From: Mesaphorura yosii
Lineage: Eukaryota > Arthropoda > Collembola > Poduromorpha > Tullbergiidae
Assembly (NCBI GenBank): GCA_009869945.1
Contig: WIXG01000059.1
Coordinates: 124,001 to 188,000, forward strand
Length of the DNA: 64,000 bases
Direction of reading: 5' to 3'
Each line of letters starts with the position of its first letter. Position 1 is the first letter of the stretch. Shown here piece after piece: positions 36,901-52,400 of the stretch. The translations under genes were made by a program, and so were the position numbers. The notes beneath the pieces are model-generated. The model was given only the letters and a program-made list of their open reading frames with translations. It had not been told where the DNA came from and did not search any database.

Positions 36901-39900
36901 CGTCTGGAAACACTGTTTGTAAATTAAAGATTCATGCGAATTATTTTATGCTTGCGGAGAAACCAAATCAACTATAAAATGCAGACTGAGGCTTTATGTG
37001 CGTGGCACTGCACCTCCCTTCGCCAACCACCTAGCCAATTCATTCGGAGTACTCGCAGAATACTAACTAGACGCGCACCGGTGGGAATAGAAAGAGAGAA
37101 TAACATGCGGAGAAAAATCCAATTTGTTAACTAACTGAGAGGAGAAAGAAAATGAGCAAGGAAAGGCAGAGATAAAATTAAATCTCAATCAGAGGCTTCT
37201 TTCTTCCATTCTCCGAGTTTTATGTGTCATCTACATTTCCAGCCTTCAACAGCCACATTCACATCCATATCTGCATCCTCGTCTGCACGTCTTCCTCTGC
37301 GGATTTAACCACGCCGTAAACGAAAGCAAAAGCATTGTCCTGGATTCCTGCTTAGTACTCCCAACTCCGTGCAAAGCATCTGCTTTCTGAGCACGTTGCA
37401 CACTGTGGTGCTCAATGGCGAATGAGGATGACGCCTTCTCGCTTCCCGCATTTTTCACTTCGGTGTTAATTTTAAAATTCAAGTTGTTGAAGATATCTCG
37501 ACTCGAATGATTTGTGATTAGATAACGGAAGCCTCATGGTTACGATTTGCGAACTGGAAGCGTAATTGCGGTATTTAGCACTCGAACGAGGGCAAAGGAT
37601 AATTGTAATTGTAAATAAGTGTGAGCGCATGATTGGTATTTGTGCAGATGCGATGAGACGTCATTACAAATTATGAAAACAATGAAGTCGTGAATTATCA
37701 CGTTGATTCTGCCATTATGTAATGGATGATTCAACAAGAATCTGCAGCACACACGTTGCTGTTATTAAGTCGAGTCATCAAACTCAGCTTAGAAAGAATT
37801 ACCAAGTGCTGCTGCTGGAGTCTGCTCACCGTCCGACACAAGTCGTGCGCTCAATACACGTAGTTGTGACTGTTTCTTTGTCTTCTTTCCCTATTTTATG
37901 GTATTGACGTCAATGAAATTCTGTAAAATACAATTAATGTCATCTGAGACGAGAGTGGTACCACTGATTACTGCCTGCTGCTCAGCACGGTTAATGTGCA
38001 ACTAGTGGCTGACTGCCCGATTGGAAGATACGCATAAAATATACTTAATTAACATACAGCATGTCTCACGTCTTCAAGTCATCAAATGCAGTTAATAGCA
38101 TCACAAATAAAGTTCCTAGCTGATTGTCAAACACATTGACCCAGCCACTGCGGTTACGTGAACACTTCTTATGCAACAACGGTGCTTAGCTTAGTCCTTT
38201 CCTCAAAACACAAACTAAATTCCAGGCGCCAAACGCCCTCATCGCTATCACGCTGTCAACTCAATGCAGGTTGCATTAGTATCGAAAGAATCGATGATTA
38301 ATTAATGCTCATGCCATTTCAAGATCACATGTGTAAAAACCTTGTCAAAAGAAATGCCTTCACTTCCATGAAACGATGAAACATGCATGCATATGACGCA
38401 TTCGCCTCGTTTCAAAAACAGAAGAGCATCAGTGCAAAAGAATATTTGACTACAGCACGCATATTTGTTTGTGACGAGATGAATTCAGGATTTACACCTA
38501 CGAAGATGGCTTACGGGCCGCACCACAAGGTTGAAATCCGAGAGGTTAAATTTATCCACAATCCGACTCCAAATCCGCAGCCAGACTGGAGCAGAAGCAC
38601 CCGTTTCACTTTTCAAAGTTCACATTAAATTACTCACTGGGACGGATCAATGAATCATGACTCTTTCATCGTATCCCAGTCCCTAAATCACTGACATTCG
38701 CAGTCACCGCCGTGTACAGTCAATAATTCAGGATAATTAATGCTTCTTGGAAAATAGCAAGGCACATTGACATTTGTCTTGGTAAAGTAGCGCAGACAGT
38801 TTACGCACGCTGACACCTTATGCATTTTTGTACAATGGATAATTATAATGTGTAGCTTCAATTATAGAAAGTGTCTCCAATTTCCACTTTTTCATTCAGA
38901 CGTTCAGTCGGTAAAATATTTTTACTCTCCCTCAATTCAATTACGCTATTTATTTCCAGGGGCTAGACTAATGGAAAGGCTCATTCATGTTTCATGCAAT
39001 GCCCGATCAAGTACAAGGCCTTGGTAGAGTTGAGTCTGAAAACACGGAATTAAACGTTGCTGTGCTGTGCTGGTGCTCTTCGTCGCCCTGTCGCACGAGC
39101 GAATTCGCAAATTTGCATACAATCTTTGACCACAATGAGTTCCGCAGATTATTCGGAGAGGTCATTGGTGGTAGAATAAATTGCATAAACCAAGTACTAA
39201 ACGTATATTAATGTCCAAGTTACGAAGCTAATGTCTCTTTGCATGGACATGGGCTTGGATGGAAGTAAACGGGCTCTACAATTCACATTGCCACAACAAA
39301 ATTTACAAATTAGGTATTTACTACTGCCTCGTGTCGTGTTGCCATTTCTGTCTCCAATAAATGCGAAGCGAGGCGGTGATTGGAATTAACTACAGCCGGA
39401 AAATTATACCTGGACTTGAGGCTGTCCACAGCTGACCGCTTTACTTTTATGACGGAGGGCCTTGCCTTAAGTTAGACTGTGTATATGCCGCACATGTCAT
39501 ATACGCTTTGTCTTGCCAGCCTGGCCTGCCTTTCAAGTCGGGCGCGGTGTAGGTGCACGAGAATGACGAGAACAAATGTCACCTGGAAATTAGGTATGAG
39601 CGCTCGGTCATAAATCTATAGAGTAGATATGAGGCAAAAGCCAATTTCGGTTCCGTTTGACGGAGTCAACACGAGCGTTTGTTTGGAGTCGGCCACGAGC
39701 CGCGGCTCGATCGGTGAAAAGTGGAAACTAAGTGCTGAAATCGATATCATATTTTTACACCATGTATTGTCGTCCTCACCTGAAAGTTGATTCGTGAATA
39801 CATAAGGGAGTTCATTCATAATCTATGGCACCAGAACTTGACCAGCATAAACCGTCACCGACTTCATAATTTAAATATGACGAAATGGCAAACTCGGCCG

Positions 39901-42900
39901 TCCACTCCAGCAAGCCACATTCGTTCTGAACTGAGTTGGGCTGGATCGGTGTGCCTGGAGCCCATCGCCCTCGTCCACCACAGTTAGACCCACATACGGA
40001 ATGTTTAATGACACTGGACTACGGCATACTTAATAACGACTTTTAGTCAAGTATTAGCACTAATAACAGAACGGAATGGAGTCGTGTTCCTTCGCACTGT
40101 CTGTCGGTAATTACTGGCCACTGCACCCGCAATCGTCTCTGCCTCTAGCGTAAATAGTAAAACGATCACCTGGTCACATTAATAATATGTTAACAATTTA
40201 ATATAACTCTTATAAGATACAAAACACAACAGAACAAGGGACAATAATAGAATCTTAGAATCTTGTCCTGAACCATGCAACCCACGGGAACGTGTGTGCT
40301 GCACGATGTGTATGTGCTCAGCTAAAAGACATGACAAAATTGCCCTCTTCTCCAAACTTATCCTTTGAACACTTTGAAGTCTGAGCAGTCTCAAACTCCT
40401 GTGCGAAACGATAATAATAAAAACCCCAAAAAAACAGGGAGAAGCTCTCGGCTTTAGTCTACTACAATTTACTACTTCACACAACCAACGTGCACATTGC
40501 ATTAGGCGACTCCACCAGCTTAGCTATGCGCTAGAGCTGCCACGAGACTGCTAGTGCTTGTGACGTCGCACGCCAGGTCCGCCCGCAAGTTCCCAGCTAC
40601 CCCAAACTGCACGAGGGTTGCATACTTTCATGCGTGGGAAGAGCGTATCAGTGGGAGAACGTGCCTAATTTGCACGCATGCGCCTAGTCTAAAACAGGAT
40701 GCACCCACCTGTCATCCAACCGCTATAAATTTAAAATTTACGCTGCGCATGAGCAATACGCGTATGCATCTCCTTTGTTCTGCAATCGTACAATTAATTT
40801 GCCCTCAATAGTATCCCACTCAGCCCTGTGACAATTTCAAGTACCATGCTAAGTTAGTGGTCCAGTTCCAGCAGGGCGAGGACCTCGCCTCAACCCCAGC
40901 GCATCTCTACTCCAAATACACTGCACTTTGGATACGCGCGCTCCTTATTTCTTATCCATCCTTAGCTTATAGCTTTACTTTAGCTGACTCATCTACAATT
41001 CTGCTAGTCGCATCCGTATAGCGTCTGGATGTAAGCAGCAAGTAGGCATCACGGTGGCGGCACGGAGTTCGGGCCCAGCCTAGTCTAGTTTGGGAACGAC
41101 GAAAAGGAAAGGATCAACCGCAGCCGAATTTGTTACTCATTCAAATTAACGGAGCATCATTGCAGCGGCACATTAGCGTCAAGAAGCCGAAACTCTGCAG
41201 TAATTATGAATTTAATGGACCGTGTCAGAATTAGAACACGAGAGGACTTGTGTACATATTTATCAATTCGCATCTGCAATGCAAATGTAATGAACAGGCA
41301 TGAAAGTCAACAGACTTTGCTCATGTTTCGTCCCCACTGCGAGGCCGCATCATGATTTCAACGTACACAGAAGCCATTATTACTCGAGTATATGCCGAAT
41401 TTATGAAAATCGCTCAAGCAACTCTAATCCAATCGGTAGCTCGCTGTCGCAATCAAATTATTCATTGTGAGCGCTGTAAATCATTTTGTGAGATTTCCAT
41501 CTTTCGGAATCAGCTGTTGCTACTGCATATCAAAACACTCATCCATAATGCATGTGCTCCGTTCATGAGAGCATATTAATTCGATTCTTGCACATCGAAA
41601 TCGGGACTCATAATTGCGAGCTGTACGCAACCAGGAACACACAACGAGCCTTGCTGAATTGTTCGTAGGGTTCGCATCATGGACGCAAATGACGAAGACG
41701 AGTGTCTTGTGCAAAATCCGCTACAAAAACTGCAGTACGGGCACGGCATTTGCGTACTGTGCACGCAAAGGGGGCTCAAGCCTACTAAAGTGCGAATTCT
41801 TATTGTGGATGTGGGTGAATAGATGGCTGGCAACTACACTCGACTGCGAGAGCACAGACTCCACTGCAATGGCCCGCCAGCTCGGGCAGAGAAAAAGAGC
41901 AGAGATGAGCCCAACCCGAATTTGGAAGGATGCGAAACTGCATGTGCCATTTGTTCAAGAGGTCACTCCGACTCAGGCAGCCTAGCAGTCGCGGCTCGTC
42001 TGCGTTCGTCTGTAGCCTAGCACAGATCTCTGTCGGAGTTAACAATGACTTGGAAGGGCGTCATACAGGCGATGACGTGGTGCATGTGTTCCACTTCTCC
42101 TTCCACCCAGCAACGCGAGTGCAAACGAACAAAGAGCCCTGGCAGCGCTGAGCGCTCGCAGTTTGGTCGATTCTCATCAATAACAACTGCTCCAATAATT
42201 TAATATTCTGGGCATAATACCTGACTTATTAATAACGTATTACATGGAACGGGAGCTAATATTAGTCGGGTATGACATAACACACTGCTTACGCTCACGG
42301 CATAATTTATGATTATTGTCGTTGGACACAAGGTGAAAGGAGCTGGAAATGGAACAACAATGGCTCCTTCGACACCTGTTTTGCGCAAATAAATTGAACT
42401 GCCTTCCAGCACAAAGCTGGGCACGACCGCGTGCCATTGACGCGAATTGTCGCTGCTGGCACAATTATTTTAGGCTGCGAATTGTATGATTGATGCTCCA
42501 ACGTCTAATTCACCTTTTGCGCATCCAATCCTCGCAGATTTCGTTCGTAATTGCCTTCCCGCGGCCGTGAGTCTTCCATTGTGTTTTATGTTTGTCTCCT
42601 ACTCGTTAACCACTATCATGAGCTCGACGATGAGACTGACTCAGGAAAGGTTGATGACGTATTTCAGATAACTATTAATAACTTTGAAGCCCATTTAAAT
42701 GCGCTTGGAGGCTTGGTTAAAATATTAATGACCTCCACGCTTTAATAATTGGGATTCGTTGACGTAAAAAATTTCAACGATTCCGCACGAGCTGGGTCGT
42801 TTACGTTGCGGGCTGACAAAATTATTATTACTGCGGTAAGAATCAAGCCTATTGAATAGCATCCAGGACAATCGCTTATTTACGGGATTTAGCAGTCAGG

Positions 42901-45900
42901 GAATTCCTGCTCGTAAAATGTAAACTAAGTGCCTGCCGTCAATGAATGAAAAACGCAAATTAGCCGGCAAGTTGGCGTCATCAAGTTGACTGGTTCGCAC
43001 CCACTTATAATTACGATGATTGGCGATGAGTCAATGAGCAACTCTCACGCTTCACTAACGACTGGCCACGACTTTAATGAAGATGAGCTCTTAGCATAGT
43101 TGGTTGCGTTCAGTCAGCTAACTCGATCATTGAAAAGTTAGGCCATAAAAATGTAAAACTGTTAATTAATAGGATTTGCGTTATCGAGAGTCAGTCAGGT
43201 GATGGAATGCATGAAGGATGGCGAGGGCCACGGGCTGAGTAGCCCGTCTTTTCAACTGGTTTATCCTCTTTCTCGTTACGAGATTTAATTATATATTTTT
43301 ACGTCTTTTATTCGCCTTACAAGGGAATCAAGAGCCGAATTCGTCGTGAATGAGATTGCAATTCCTCAATAATAAAAACTAGTAATTAGATCAAGGAATG
43401 AGAAAAGTCGAAATCAATGTGTTATTCTGTCCACTGCATCGCATGATATATTACTCCATTTATTTTCACAGTTCCTTTTCAATTCTCGTTACAAATAAAA
43501 AGTTTATAATGATTTTTGCACAAGTAACTGTAGTTTAATATCGCACATTATCATTTGCGCAGATGATGTCCGTGATGCGGCGAGCGCTGGCCCCAAATGC
43601 TTTTTAATAACGACGCAGCACGATGGAAACAAAAGAATCATCATAATCTTGTAATCTTGTTGTTATCACAGATGTATTTAGCTTTCGGGCTCTTCTTCGG
43701 GCACTCGCTCGAGTGGAATTCAAATCGCAAATAGCGAACCCTCATTACGCTGCAAGACAAGACAAATTGGACAGCGTCAAACATCACAACACAGCCGAAC
43801 GGCCGACCAATTCTCTGGCAAGCTTGAAAATCCTCGAGTCAAATCTTGAGCCATGGCATTAGTCCGTGACCTTTTCCACCATTATTTCTACCCTTTCTTA
43901 ACCCGTTCGACGTCTCATCTCAAGTTTTTTTTCAGGTGATGGTGAAATTCTATCCTGCAGTGCGTATCAATGTAATAAACTTTATGTTCTCGAAATCCGC
44001 AATCTTTTATATCCATCTGTGAAAACAATTCGGCTGAATTCGAAATGACTCTTATTAAGTCCGACGCGCTTTATGAGATATGAAGCCAGTTCTCTGACTC
44101 TGAGGTTTGTAGACCTTGATCTTATCAAGACTTTTGAAGTCAGTCATCCGGGAGACGGCTCAATTTTAAATTCAAATTGAAAAAGTCATCCCTGAAGATT
44201 CGATTTTCAATGCATATTAATGCAATTCGACGGTCAGAGTCTCAGGATTAGTCATCATTGTAGCATGTGATAGACAACGGAGCTGACCATTCGTGTTAAG
44301 ACAGCAAGAGCAGAGATCACTGATGTTTTTGCAAGATTCGTGGTGTTTTGAAAGTCTGTCCTTTGTTTTTGGCTTAGACATAGTGCAGTTCACCGTTAAA
44401 ATAGAATTAAAAAGTATTTAGCAAGAAAAATAAACACCCAGATTCCGTTTTTTGCAGAGGTTTTAAATTTAAAGTTTTATGTGCAAATAAAAATAAAAAC
44501 TTGTTTTTCTTGGCAATTTTTTTCTAGAATCATAAAAATATCAAATAGCCAATGCATGAAGACAAGACTCAATAAATTCCTGCAAAACAAAAAGCATGCA
44601 ATGCTGTCTAATTATAATTCCCGCAGAAACTGTACTTTTGCAGTCTGTGTTTAAATACTAAAGATACGGGTAGTGTTTTGCGATCTTGTTTGTGAATGTC
44701 AAACAGTAGTGAGTTTGAGCAAAGTGATGAGGAATGTTTGCTAACCAAAGAATGCTGTTGAATTATGATAATTGATTGTTAAATCGAAATTCAAGAATTG
44801 GCCACAGCACTTTGGCTTCGCCGTTGCGTTCTTGCACGCTATTCTCGTGAGTCCTGACGGTGCAGGAAGGAATGTGGTGTCATTGCAAAGTGATATCAGT
44901 TAGCGCAATTTGCATTTGTAAATAAAAGATCATGTTTCTTGCCTAGGACGTCTTCTCAGTCACTGGTCTCACTAATTTCGATCGGGATAAACAACGCATT
45001 AATGTGACAACTGGCAGTTGCACTACGTGCATTTCAAGTTGTACCTCAAACTTTCGAAATCCGCTAATCGCTGTGAGGCTGGACCTTTCGTGTGAACACG
45101 CGGAACCCCTCTGTGCAAGTTCCAATTTTAATCAAAATGCGAGCTGGCTACACTCGAATCCCCTCAAGAACCGCCCGAGTCCAACTCGACAGAGACGCAA
45201 CACATATTATTTATGATTTATTGCAAAACTATAACAAGAAAACAAAGCACAGCGTCATAAATTTCCGAAAGACAATTCAACTTTTCCGTGTCCGAGTGAT
45301 AAAAACTGGTTTCAAATGCTCACTCTGACATTACGGTACGATTCTCTCCTTCACACATTACATAATATGACTTTTTCATTTGCAATTTATATTGTTGTCA
45401 AGCACATAGACACTAATACTTTTATTAAGTCTGCTTGTGAGCTCACGACGCGCGGAAAGAAAGAGAGAAAACTGCAATTCCTTTTGGCATTGTACAGTTA
45501 CAGACACAACGCCATATTTATGACAATACTCTCCTTGGGTCATTTCTCATTCTCCATTCTGGCGAATAACTAAAGCTCAGCGAAGACTTGCAGGTGTGCG
45601 TGCGAATTTCGCTGTACAAACAAGGTAAATGGACAGATTGGGCGATGATTTTTCTAGCCGTGTCCTGGATGAGTTACAATTCGTGGTGAGGACAGGTACA
45701 ACCCTAGTGTTCCATTTTCTAATGCCCTTTCCATCATCACCTTATTCGTAATTAGGGAAGGATCAAAAACTTGTTCTTATCAAAACAGGGAAAGACGCGG
45801 CCGCCTCAGACTCTTTAATACATTTTTATTAATTTGAAACTGTAAAAACGACTTAAATGTGGAATATGAGCATTCTCTGAGGTTTATCTTGCAGGTATGT

Positions 45901-48900
45901 GTCAGGAAGAATTTTGTTCCACTTTCTTCAGGTTTAGTCCGCAAATATAAGTCAAGTGGTCAAGATCTACATGGTTCATTAAGTAATATGTGCTGACCCC
46001 GCTGAGTCTCATCTTGTCTCTCCCGAGATGAGCAGAAAGAAACGAGGAAAATGCCATTTGGCTAAAGTTATTTGTTGCGTGATAATTTCAACAATCACGC
46101 AACAGATCATATACTTTACAATGCGAGATTTTGCCAACATTCAGAGGATTCATTTAATGTCTGAATTCCTGAACAAAGATGAAACGTTCTTTTGAACCTT
46201 TGTTCTTGCAATGGTGCTAAAGGTATTTTTGTTGGTAAAAATTGAACAATTCGGTTTTGTTGGAATTTTGTGTATGCCCGATTTGTTGCGTAACTTTGAG
46301 ATTTGAGAGCAGGTGTGCAGTGTGAATTTCACCCTTGTACCTTTGGCCTTGAACAAAAATGTTTGTGAACCCTGCGTTTACTTTCTCGTGTCAATAACTC
46401 TTGAAAACGAAAGTTTCTGTTCCTTTTTCTAGTGGAAGGAACAGCGGGAATTCTTGTCAAGTTATGCTCAACTCATATCATTCCTCAATGCACAAATTCA
46501 CTTTCGTTGGAGCAGCGTCATCGAACCCCCGAAATGCAGAGTCAGTAAATTCCGAAAGGATGCATTAAAAGCTATAGGAAAATGATTTTGGAGAGAATCT
46601 CACATACGAACCCGTGATTAATAAATTCTTGGCATCCCTCTGTGAACGAATCCCTTGCTCACTTGAAGAGAAGTTTGAAGCATTTAAGAAATGGAGAAAT
46701 GCAGCTTTTGTATGATCCATGCTAGGTAACGGCTTGAACGTTAGGGGGAAACGATCTTAAATGTCTAAAAATACGGCTAGGTCGTAACGCAAAGCGTAAA
46801 AGAGAGTCTTTTACTCACCTGTCCCTTGAAAATCAGCAACAATCGAGTTAACTTGATAATTTTGATCAGAAAATTGAAGATGGGATCAAATTTTAGGTAG
46901 CTGCAAGTCAAAGGTGAGATGTTACTCTTTGGTCTTCCCGAAAGCAACAGATCTCCAAGACGAAGATGCTGCTGTATTTTAAGTTTCCAGGCAGGGTGTG
47001 GCACTCCAGCAAATCAGAAAACCGTTGAAGAGGCTGGGAAAACCTGAGATTAGGCCTGGCTTGTCCATGATTCGCCGAAAAAATCGAATCTCATAATTAC
47101 CCGGCGTACAATCAGAGCGACCAAGCGTGAGGGGCTTGATTAGAGAACACCTTGACGACAAATGCGGACAATTCTAGTGATGCAAATGGACAGACGCCTC
47201 ACTAACTCCCTGCAGATCCGAAACAGCATTGTTTAATAAAAAGAATGGTACAGTGGACCCAACCACCCAACTGGCAAAAATATGCGCATGCAAAAGCTCA
47301 CGAAGCGAGGACGTCAAACAAGCGAAAGACGGGAACCTCTCCAAAAGAATTTTCAATGTCGTGTTTTTAATGTCATTTTGGCAAATTTGAGCCGATGCTT
47401 TAATTAGAACGCTTTGTGTTCTGGAATAATCCAAGGTGGAAAAGAATGAATGGCACAAAATGCTGATGACGTTAGTGACGGTGAAACAATTTCAGATATC
47501 ATTGCTCGGCGTTCTCGTTTGCAGATATACTCAATCTAATTTAAAAGTTGTAGTAAAATTCCGCTATTGCGGAGAACGAAGCCAAGTTATTACAACGCAG
47601 TCAGCCAAGAATTCCAAGAGCTTTAGCATGCCCCTTGTTGACGGCTGTTCTTATTTAGAAAATGAAATCTCCTCAAACGACAGGTAATAAAGTGCTTACG
47701 GTGGAAATCTACAGTCATGAAGTGCTGTAATTCGAGCCGGACCAAACCTTTCTGCCTGCCACACACCAGCAGCCGTGCAGCAAAGTGAGATGATTTAAAA
47801 AGCAGAGGTAGGAGATAAAGATGCCAATTTATTATGAATGGGTGGTTAAGCCCTTATTACGCATCAGACGTAATTTAATTATGATTTTAAAAGAAGTTAT
47901 AGCGAATCTGTAAGAGTGCCATTTAATTCCTGGCATGGCTCCGTCAGCAAAAGCAAGAGCTACACTTCCTCTCAAAGTTCGGTGCGATTTGGTTGGTGAA
48001 ATAAAGTATAATTGAGTTAAAGGAACTCCATCACCACTCAGCTTCTCAGGTGATTCCTTTCAATTCACTGCCTGTTCACCTTCGCGCAAGAGAATGCATC
48101 TGAGTACACAATGAAATTGGCAATCCTCCGGTTCAAAATTTGCTGCCATTCGCCCCAGCAGAGAGTGAGTTAGGAGAGTACTGCACGGAGCAGGAAGCGT
48201 TTGTCTTGCCATTTTTAAAAGATTCCTTCTGTTTGTAACGAAGGTTTGCTGCAAACAGACGAAGCGAAGGTAATGAATCAGAATTCATTGCATCAGGGTG
48301 AGAATCTATGATACGCCATTCTCAGGGGATTGGATTCGACACTTTTGAGCCATTGTACTTCTCTGGTTCTGCGCGTTCAGAGAAACACCGAAAAATTCAC
48401 GGCTCAATAAAGGCCAAGCGGAGAATTCTTGACTGTCACGATGATGCTGCCTTTTCGGCATAATGCCTTTCTGAAGTGGCATTTCTTGTGCAGTACTGCC
48501 TCTGTTTATTCTGAGATCACGGGCTCTGAAAGGTTTGCCGATTTTGGGCTGCGAATCTCATCACCTTCAATTCACAATGCTAAATGAATACATTTTCGTT
48601 GATTGTGTATTGAGGGTGCAAGCACCTTTGCATAAATGGCTTAACTTTGGTTGTTAGTTTTTGGTTTTCTCTACGTTTGACCAACACAAAGCGAACTTAA
48701 TTTACGTTCAAAAGTGAGATTTTAGGTTCAGGGCTAGAGATCATTGCCAGTGCCAATCGTTGATTTAATTTGCTCGGTGTCAATGGTCAGTGCATTTGGG
48801 GAAAAACCTCTTTTCTCGGCGAATGCATCCTTACACTACGTCAACATCGTTGGCGTTGAGATAATTTATTGTTGCGGCGGTTGATGAGTGGTGGTTGTGT

Positions 48901-49411
48901 GCTCAACGAGAGACATGCGAGAGTTGTGGTGCACAGGCACACGAGAAGCTGGGATGAGTGTTAAGATGGATTTAAATTCTTGATTCCGTGTTAACGAATA
49001 TGAGGCTGATTGAGACTCCCTCAGGGTGCGGGTGTCATTCAAAACACCTGACCACGGAAGAGCGCTGAGTACGTACGCGAGAGCACGAGCAGCAGCTCTT
49101 CGAAGAGTGTTTACGAGCGAATGATAATAAGATGTGGCCCCCTCTGCCCTTGCCGATATTTTATTCCTGGTCTAGTATGCAACGTAGAAAACCCATGTAA
49201 GCCTCCTCAAGAAGAAACTGCACTGCTGATTGTTGCTGCAGAGCATTGTTGCATTAATACTCAATCTTTGTTTTCTTGGACTCTCAGTCGATGAAATATC
49301 ATCACTTGAACAACAACACTTCCTCATTGTTACTCTTTCTCCCCGTAATTCCATACATTAGTCTCCACGCGTTCCTTCTCTTGTTCACGAGCGTCCTGCA
49401 AATCGTTCATC
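30912..49411. other. 18.5-kb gene-free tract between PMCA and the ZP gene
   Basis: I see no recognisable exon, RNA gene, mobile element or long repeat. ORFs are short, on all frames, and lack motifs. A CTG run lies near 31647. The tract is AT-moderate with scattered TAATTA and GCATTAAT words. It separates two divergently oriented genes (PMCA promoter at 30.9 kb on minus, ZP gene on plus), so it probably holds regulatory DNA or noncoding 5' exons of the ZP gene; that is inference. Confidence 0.4.
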
Positions 49412-52400
49412 ATGTGGTCGAGTGTGTCCTTCCCCGGAAGGTTGTGTTCCGTCGTCGTTTTGCTGAGTCTGCTGACTGTTGCGAGGTCGCAGTATCGCGT
49501 GGAGAACTGTCCCCCAGTGGACTCGACCTTTGAGCTTGTTACCGGCTGGATGTACAGTGCGCCACAAAATATCCTGGAAACCAAGGCTGGAGTGCTTCAA
49601 CTTCCCGATTGCCTCAGTGCTTGCAAAAATAACGTTAGTTGTCAGGCACTCAACTTTGAGACTGGACTCTGCGTCCTCTTCAAGAGCCAAGCCGGAGACA
49701 GAAAAGGTGAGCATGTTGTGTACTCATGACGTGTTGACAACCAAACCATAAACTGAAACCAAGCCTTCTCACCCTTCTTTCTCAATTTGCCTCTTTCGGT
49801 GTCATCACCGAGCGTATGCGTAGTTGAAGAACTGCTCACTTATCGCGATCAAATCAGGAATCAGCATCTTGGCATTTCGGCCTGAGAAACCGAACCTTAT
49901 CAAAACATTTCGAAATACTCACAGCGGCACATCCAGTTCTTGTCATTTGCATACGAAACTGGTTGTGAGTCGTTTGAGTTGATATTAATAGTCAAACTGA
50001 CTGCGAACCAAAGCGGCCTCATAATGCATAAACCGTTAGGGTAACAACTTGGGTTTGGAAAGAAATGCCATAAAAGTTCGTGAAACAGAGAAACGGAATG
50101 ACTGAATGCATAATTTCATATTGTGTTTGAAAATTTACCAAATCTTGTGATTCATATGTTTGCATTTCTTTATCGCCGTGAATAAGTAGAAACGGACGCA
50201 TTTCTTGCATTGCAATTTTAATAACTTGCCACTGCTCGTCTTTATATACATAATTTTGCATGGTCTGCCTCTAAAACCGGGGGAGAGCCGCATTTCTGCA
50301 TTTCTCAATACAGTTTCGATCAGCTCCACCGGTACTTTTCGGTTCATGCGTTCAACCAGTTCCTTCACGTCTCTCCACTCCTGCCCCGCATTCGTTCCAT
50401 TTGAATGTCTGATCCAATGCGAAATTTAATTTCGTATATTGAATTGGAAACATGATTTTTTGTTTCCTCCTTCCTGCTCTTTCTGTGTCGAATACGAGGC
50501 CAAGATAATTGCCATGCAGATGCAGGCTAAGAAAGTAGTCTCTTGGCTCCTGACCTTTCCAAAATCTCATTTCAAAGCGGGAATGTGCAGTTATGCAGCC
50601 GACATTCTTGACAGTGCTCAAATAAATTTGAATTTGAAATCCATAAAAATTGAGAGCCGTGTAAATGTGTCAACGGTGAGCCATGCAGTTCATGCCACGA
50701 CGGGTTTATTGCGTCAGTTTCCGCGAGAACTGAGCAGGAACACGGCGACCGTATCAATCATGGCATTAATAAATATTGTGTCAAGTCGAAATCCTTTTTT
50801 AATTCTATGTTGTTCCACTCGACACGAGGACCTTGTCCTGCTACCCTGCCTTTTTTGTCGCTGCTGTTTGACAGCGTCACGCTGTGCTCGTTAAGTTCTT
50901 TCACGTCCTGCTCCGCAATGGACCATTCCTTGCACACAGTGAATCCGGAATTCATTAGACGACTATTTAGGTGAAGAATTAAATTTTCTGCAATTTGCGT
51001 CTTGACATTATACTGCCACGCACTGCAGATACCGTTGTGGACGTCTTCCCAGCCAATTCCTTCACAATGTCAATGCGCGTCTGGTTGCTGCTTGAAATGT
51101 CGCACATTCCCTCGGCGCAATTTAACACTCTGCAACAGGGCAGGCAGGTTGACGTGTGCGTGAACTTGCGCTCAGCAGCGTTCATGATAAATAATTTCCT
51201 TTTACATCTTTGCATTTGATTCCTGAAAGGGTCATTCTTGCTTTTGGCAGCTCTTCGTGCTCGTCTCTCTTTTTACACTTGTGATTTCAAGCGTCTTTGA
51301 CATTCACATTCGTATTACGGTAATTGCGCCGACTCCGAATAAAGAAAAGCAATTAAACAGTCTAGACCGTCCCACGTTTGGTAGGTTTGTGCCTTACTCT
51401 GCACATTCTCAAGCATTCTGAGAATTCTCACCAATTTCTTGTGTGTAGCAAATGATTTCGCATTCGCACATCATTGGCAAGCACACTTGCAATAACACTT
51501 ACGAATTTAATGAGTTCAGGAATTGAACGACTAAATCAATCGTCCTAACTTCATTGATTAAGAAACCGAGGAAACAAGGACACACTTTTTATCTCTTTTA
51601 TTGGCAGGAGGCTTTTTTCTTCACATAAAAAATAAGTATGTTAAAGACAGAAGACCAAAGCCGATTTATTGCTATGAATTCATTCCATTTCCACAGATCG
51701 AGTGATGCGGTGAGCTGATTCCTCATCCTCAGTGAAGGCTGGTGATCAGGGAATAAAGAAACTGCATCACGCAGTTCTATTTTGCTAAATTAGCTTTGTG
51801 TTTGGGAGAAAATCTTCAAAGTCATTGTCACATATTTCTTGGCACATATTCGCGTAATCTAATCGAGACAGATTTCTTTTGGAGAATCGCTTCGCTATTT
51901 TCGAAACCGAGCCGCGTTACGAAATCTTTAATCTTACTATCTTCCATTGGGGTGCTTGAGTAATAATTATGATGAGATTTGTTGCATTCTATCAAAGCGC
52001 GAATGTTGATAGTTGCCGGCCGCGACCGCATTGCATTGCATTTAATCCGTTGCTGAGAAGTGCAATTTTGCACTGGGCTCTGCGCTTTTGCCAGGTTTGC
52101 GTCTTCGCAAACGATGAAGTATGTCGACGCATTATTCGCCGAAACATAATACCGACTGCAAAGGACACTTTAATGCGTTGAGTAGGAATTAATAATAGAG
52201 TTAAGGAATCAAAAAGAAGACGATGCGATGAGGCGCCGTGCAGTTGGTGCCCTGCATCGGCCTCTGCTGCTGCTATCATTATTGTCGCATTTTCCTGCTC
52301 AAAGTGCATGTTTAGCGTCAACATCCTTTGTGCTATCCGTCTCTTGATTCTCTTGAAAAGAAAAGATAAACTTATTGTAATTCTTCTTCTTAATGAGTCA

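Noticed and set aside
50439..50894. 151-codon ORF in ZP intron 1
   Set aside because: No recognisable content; its length is within chance expectation and it lies wholly inside an intron.
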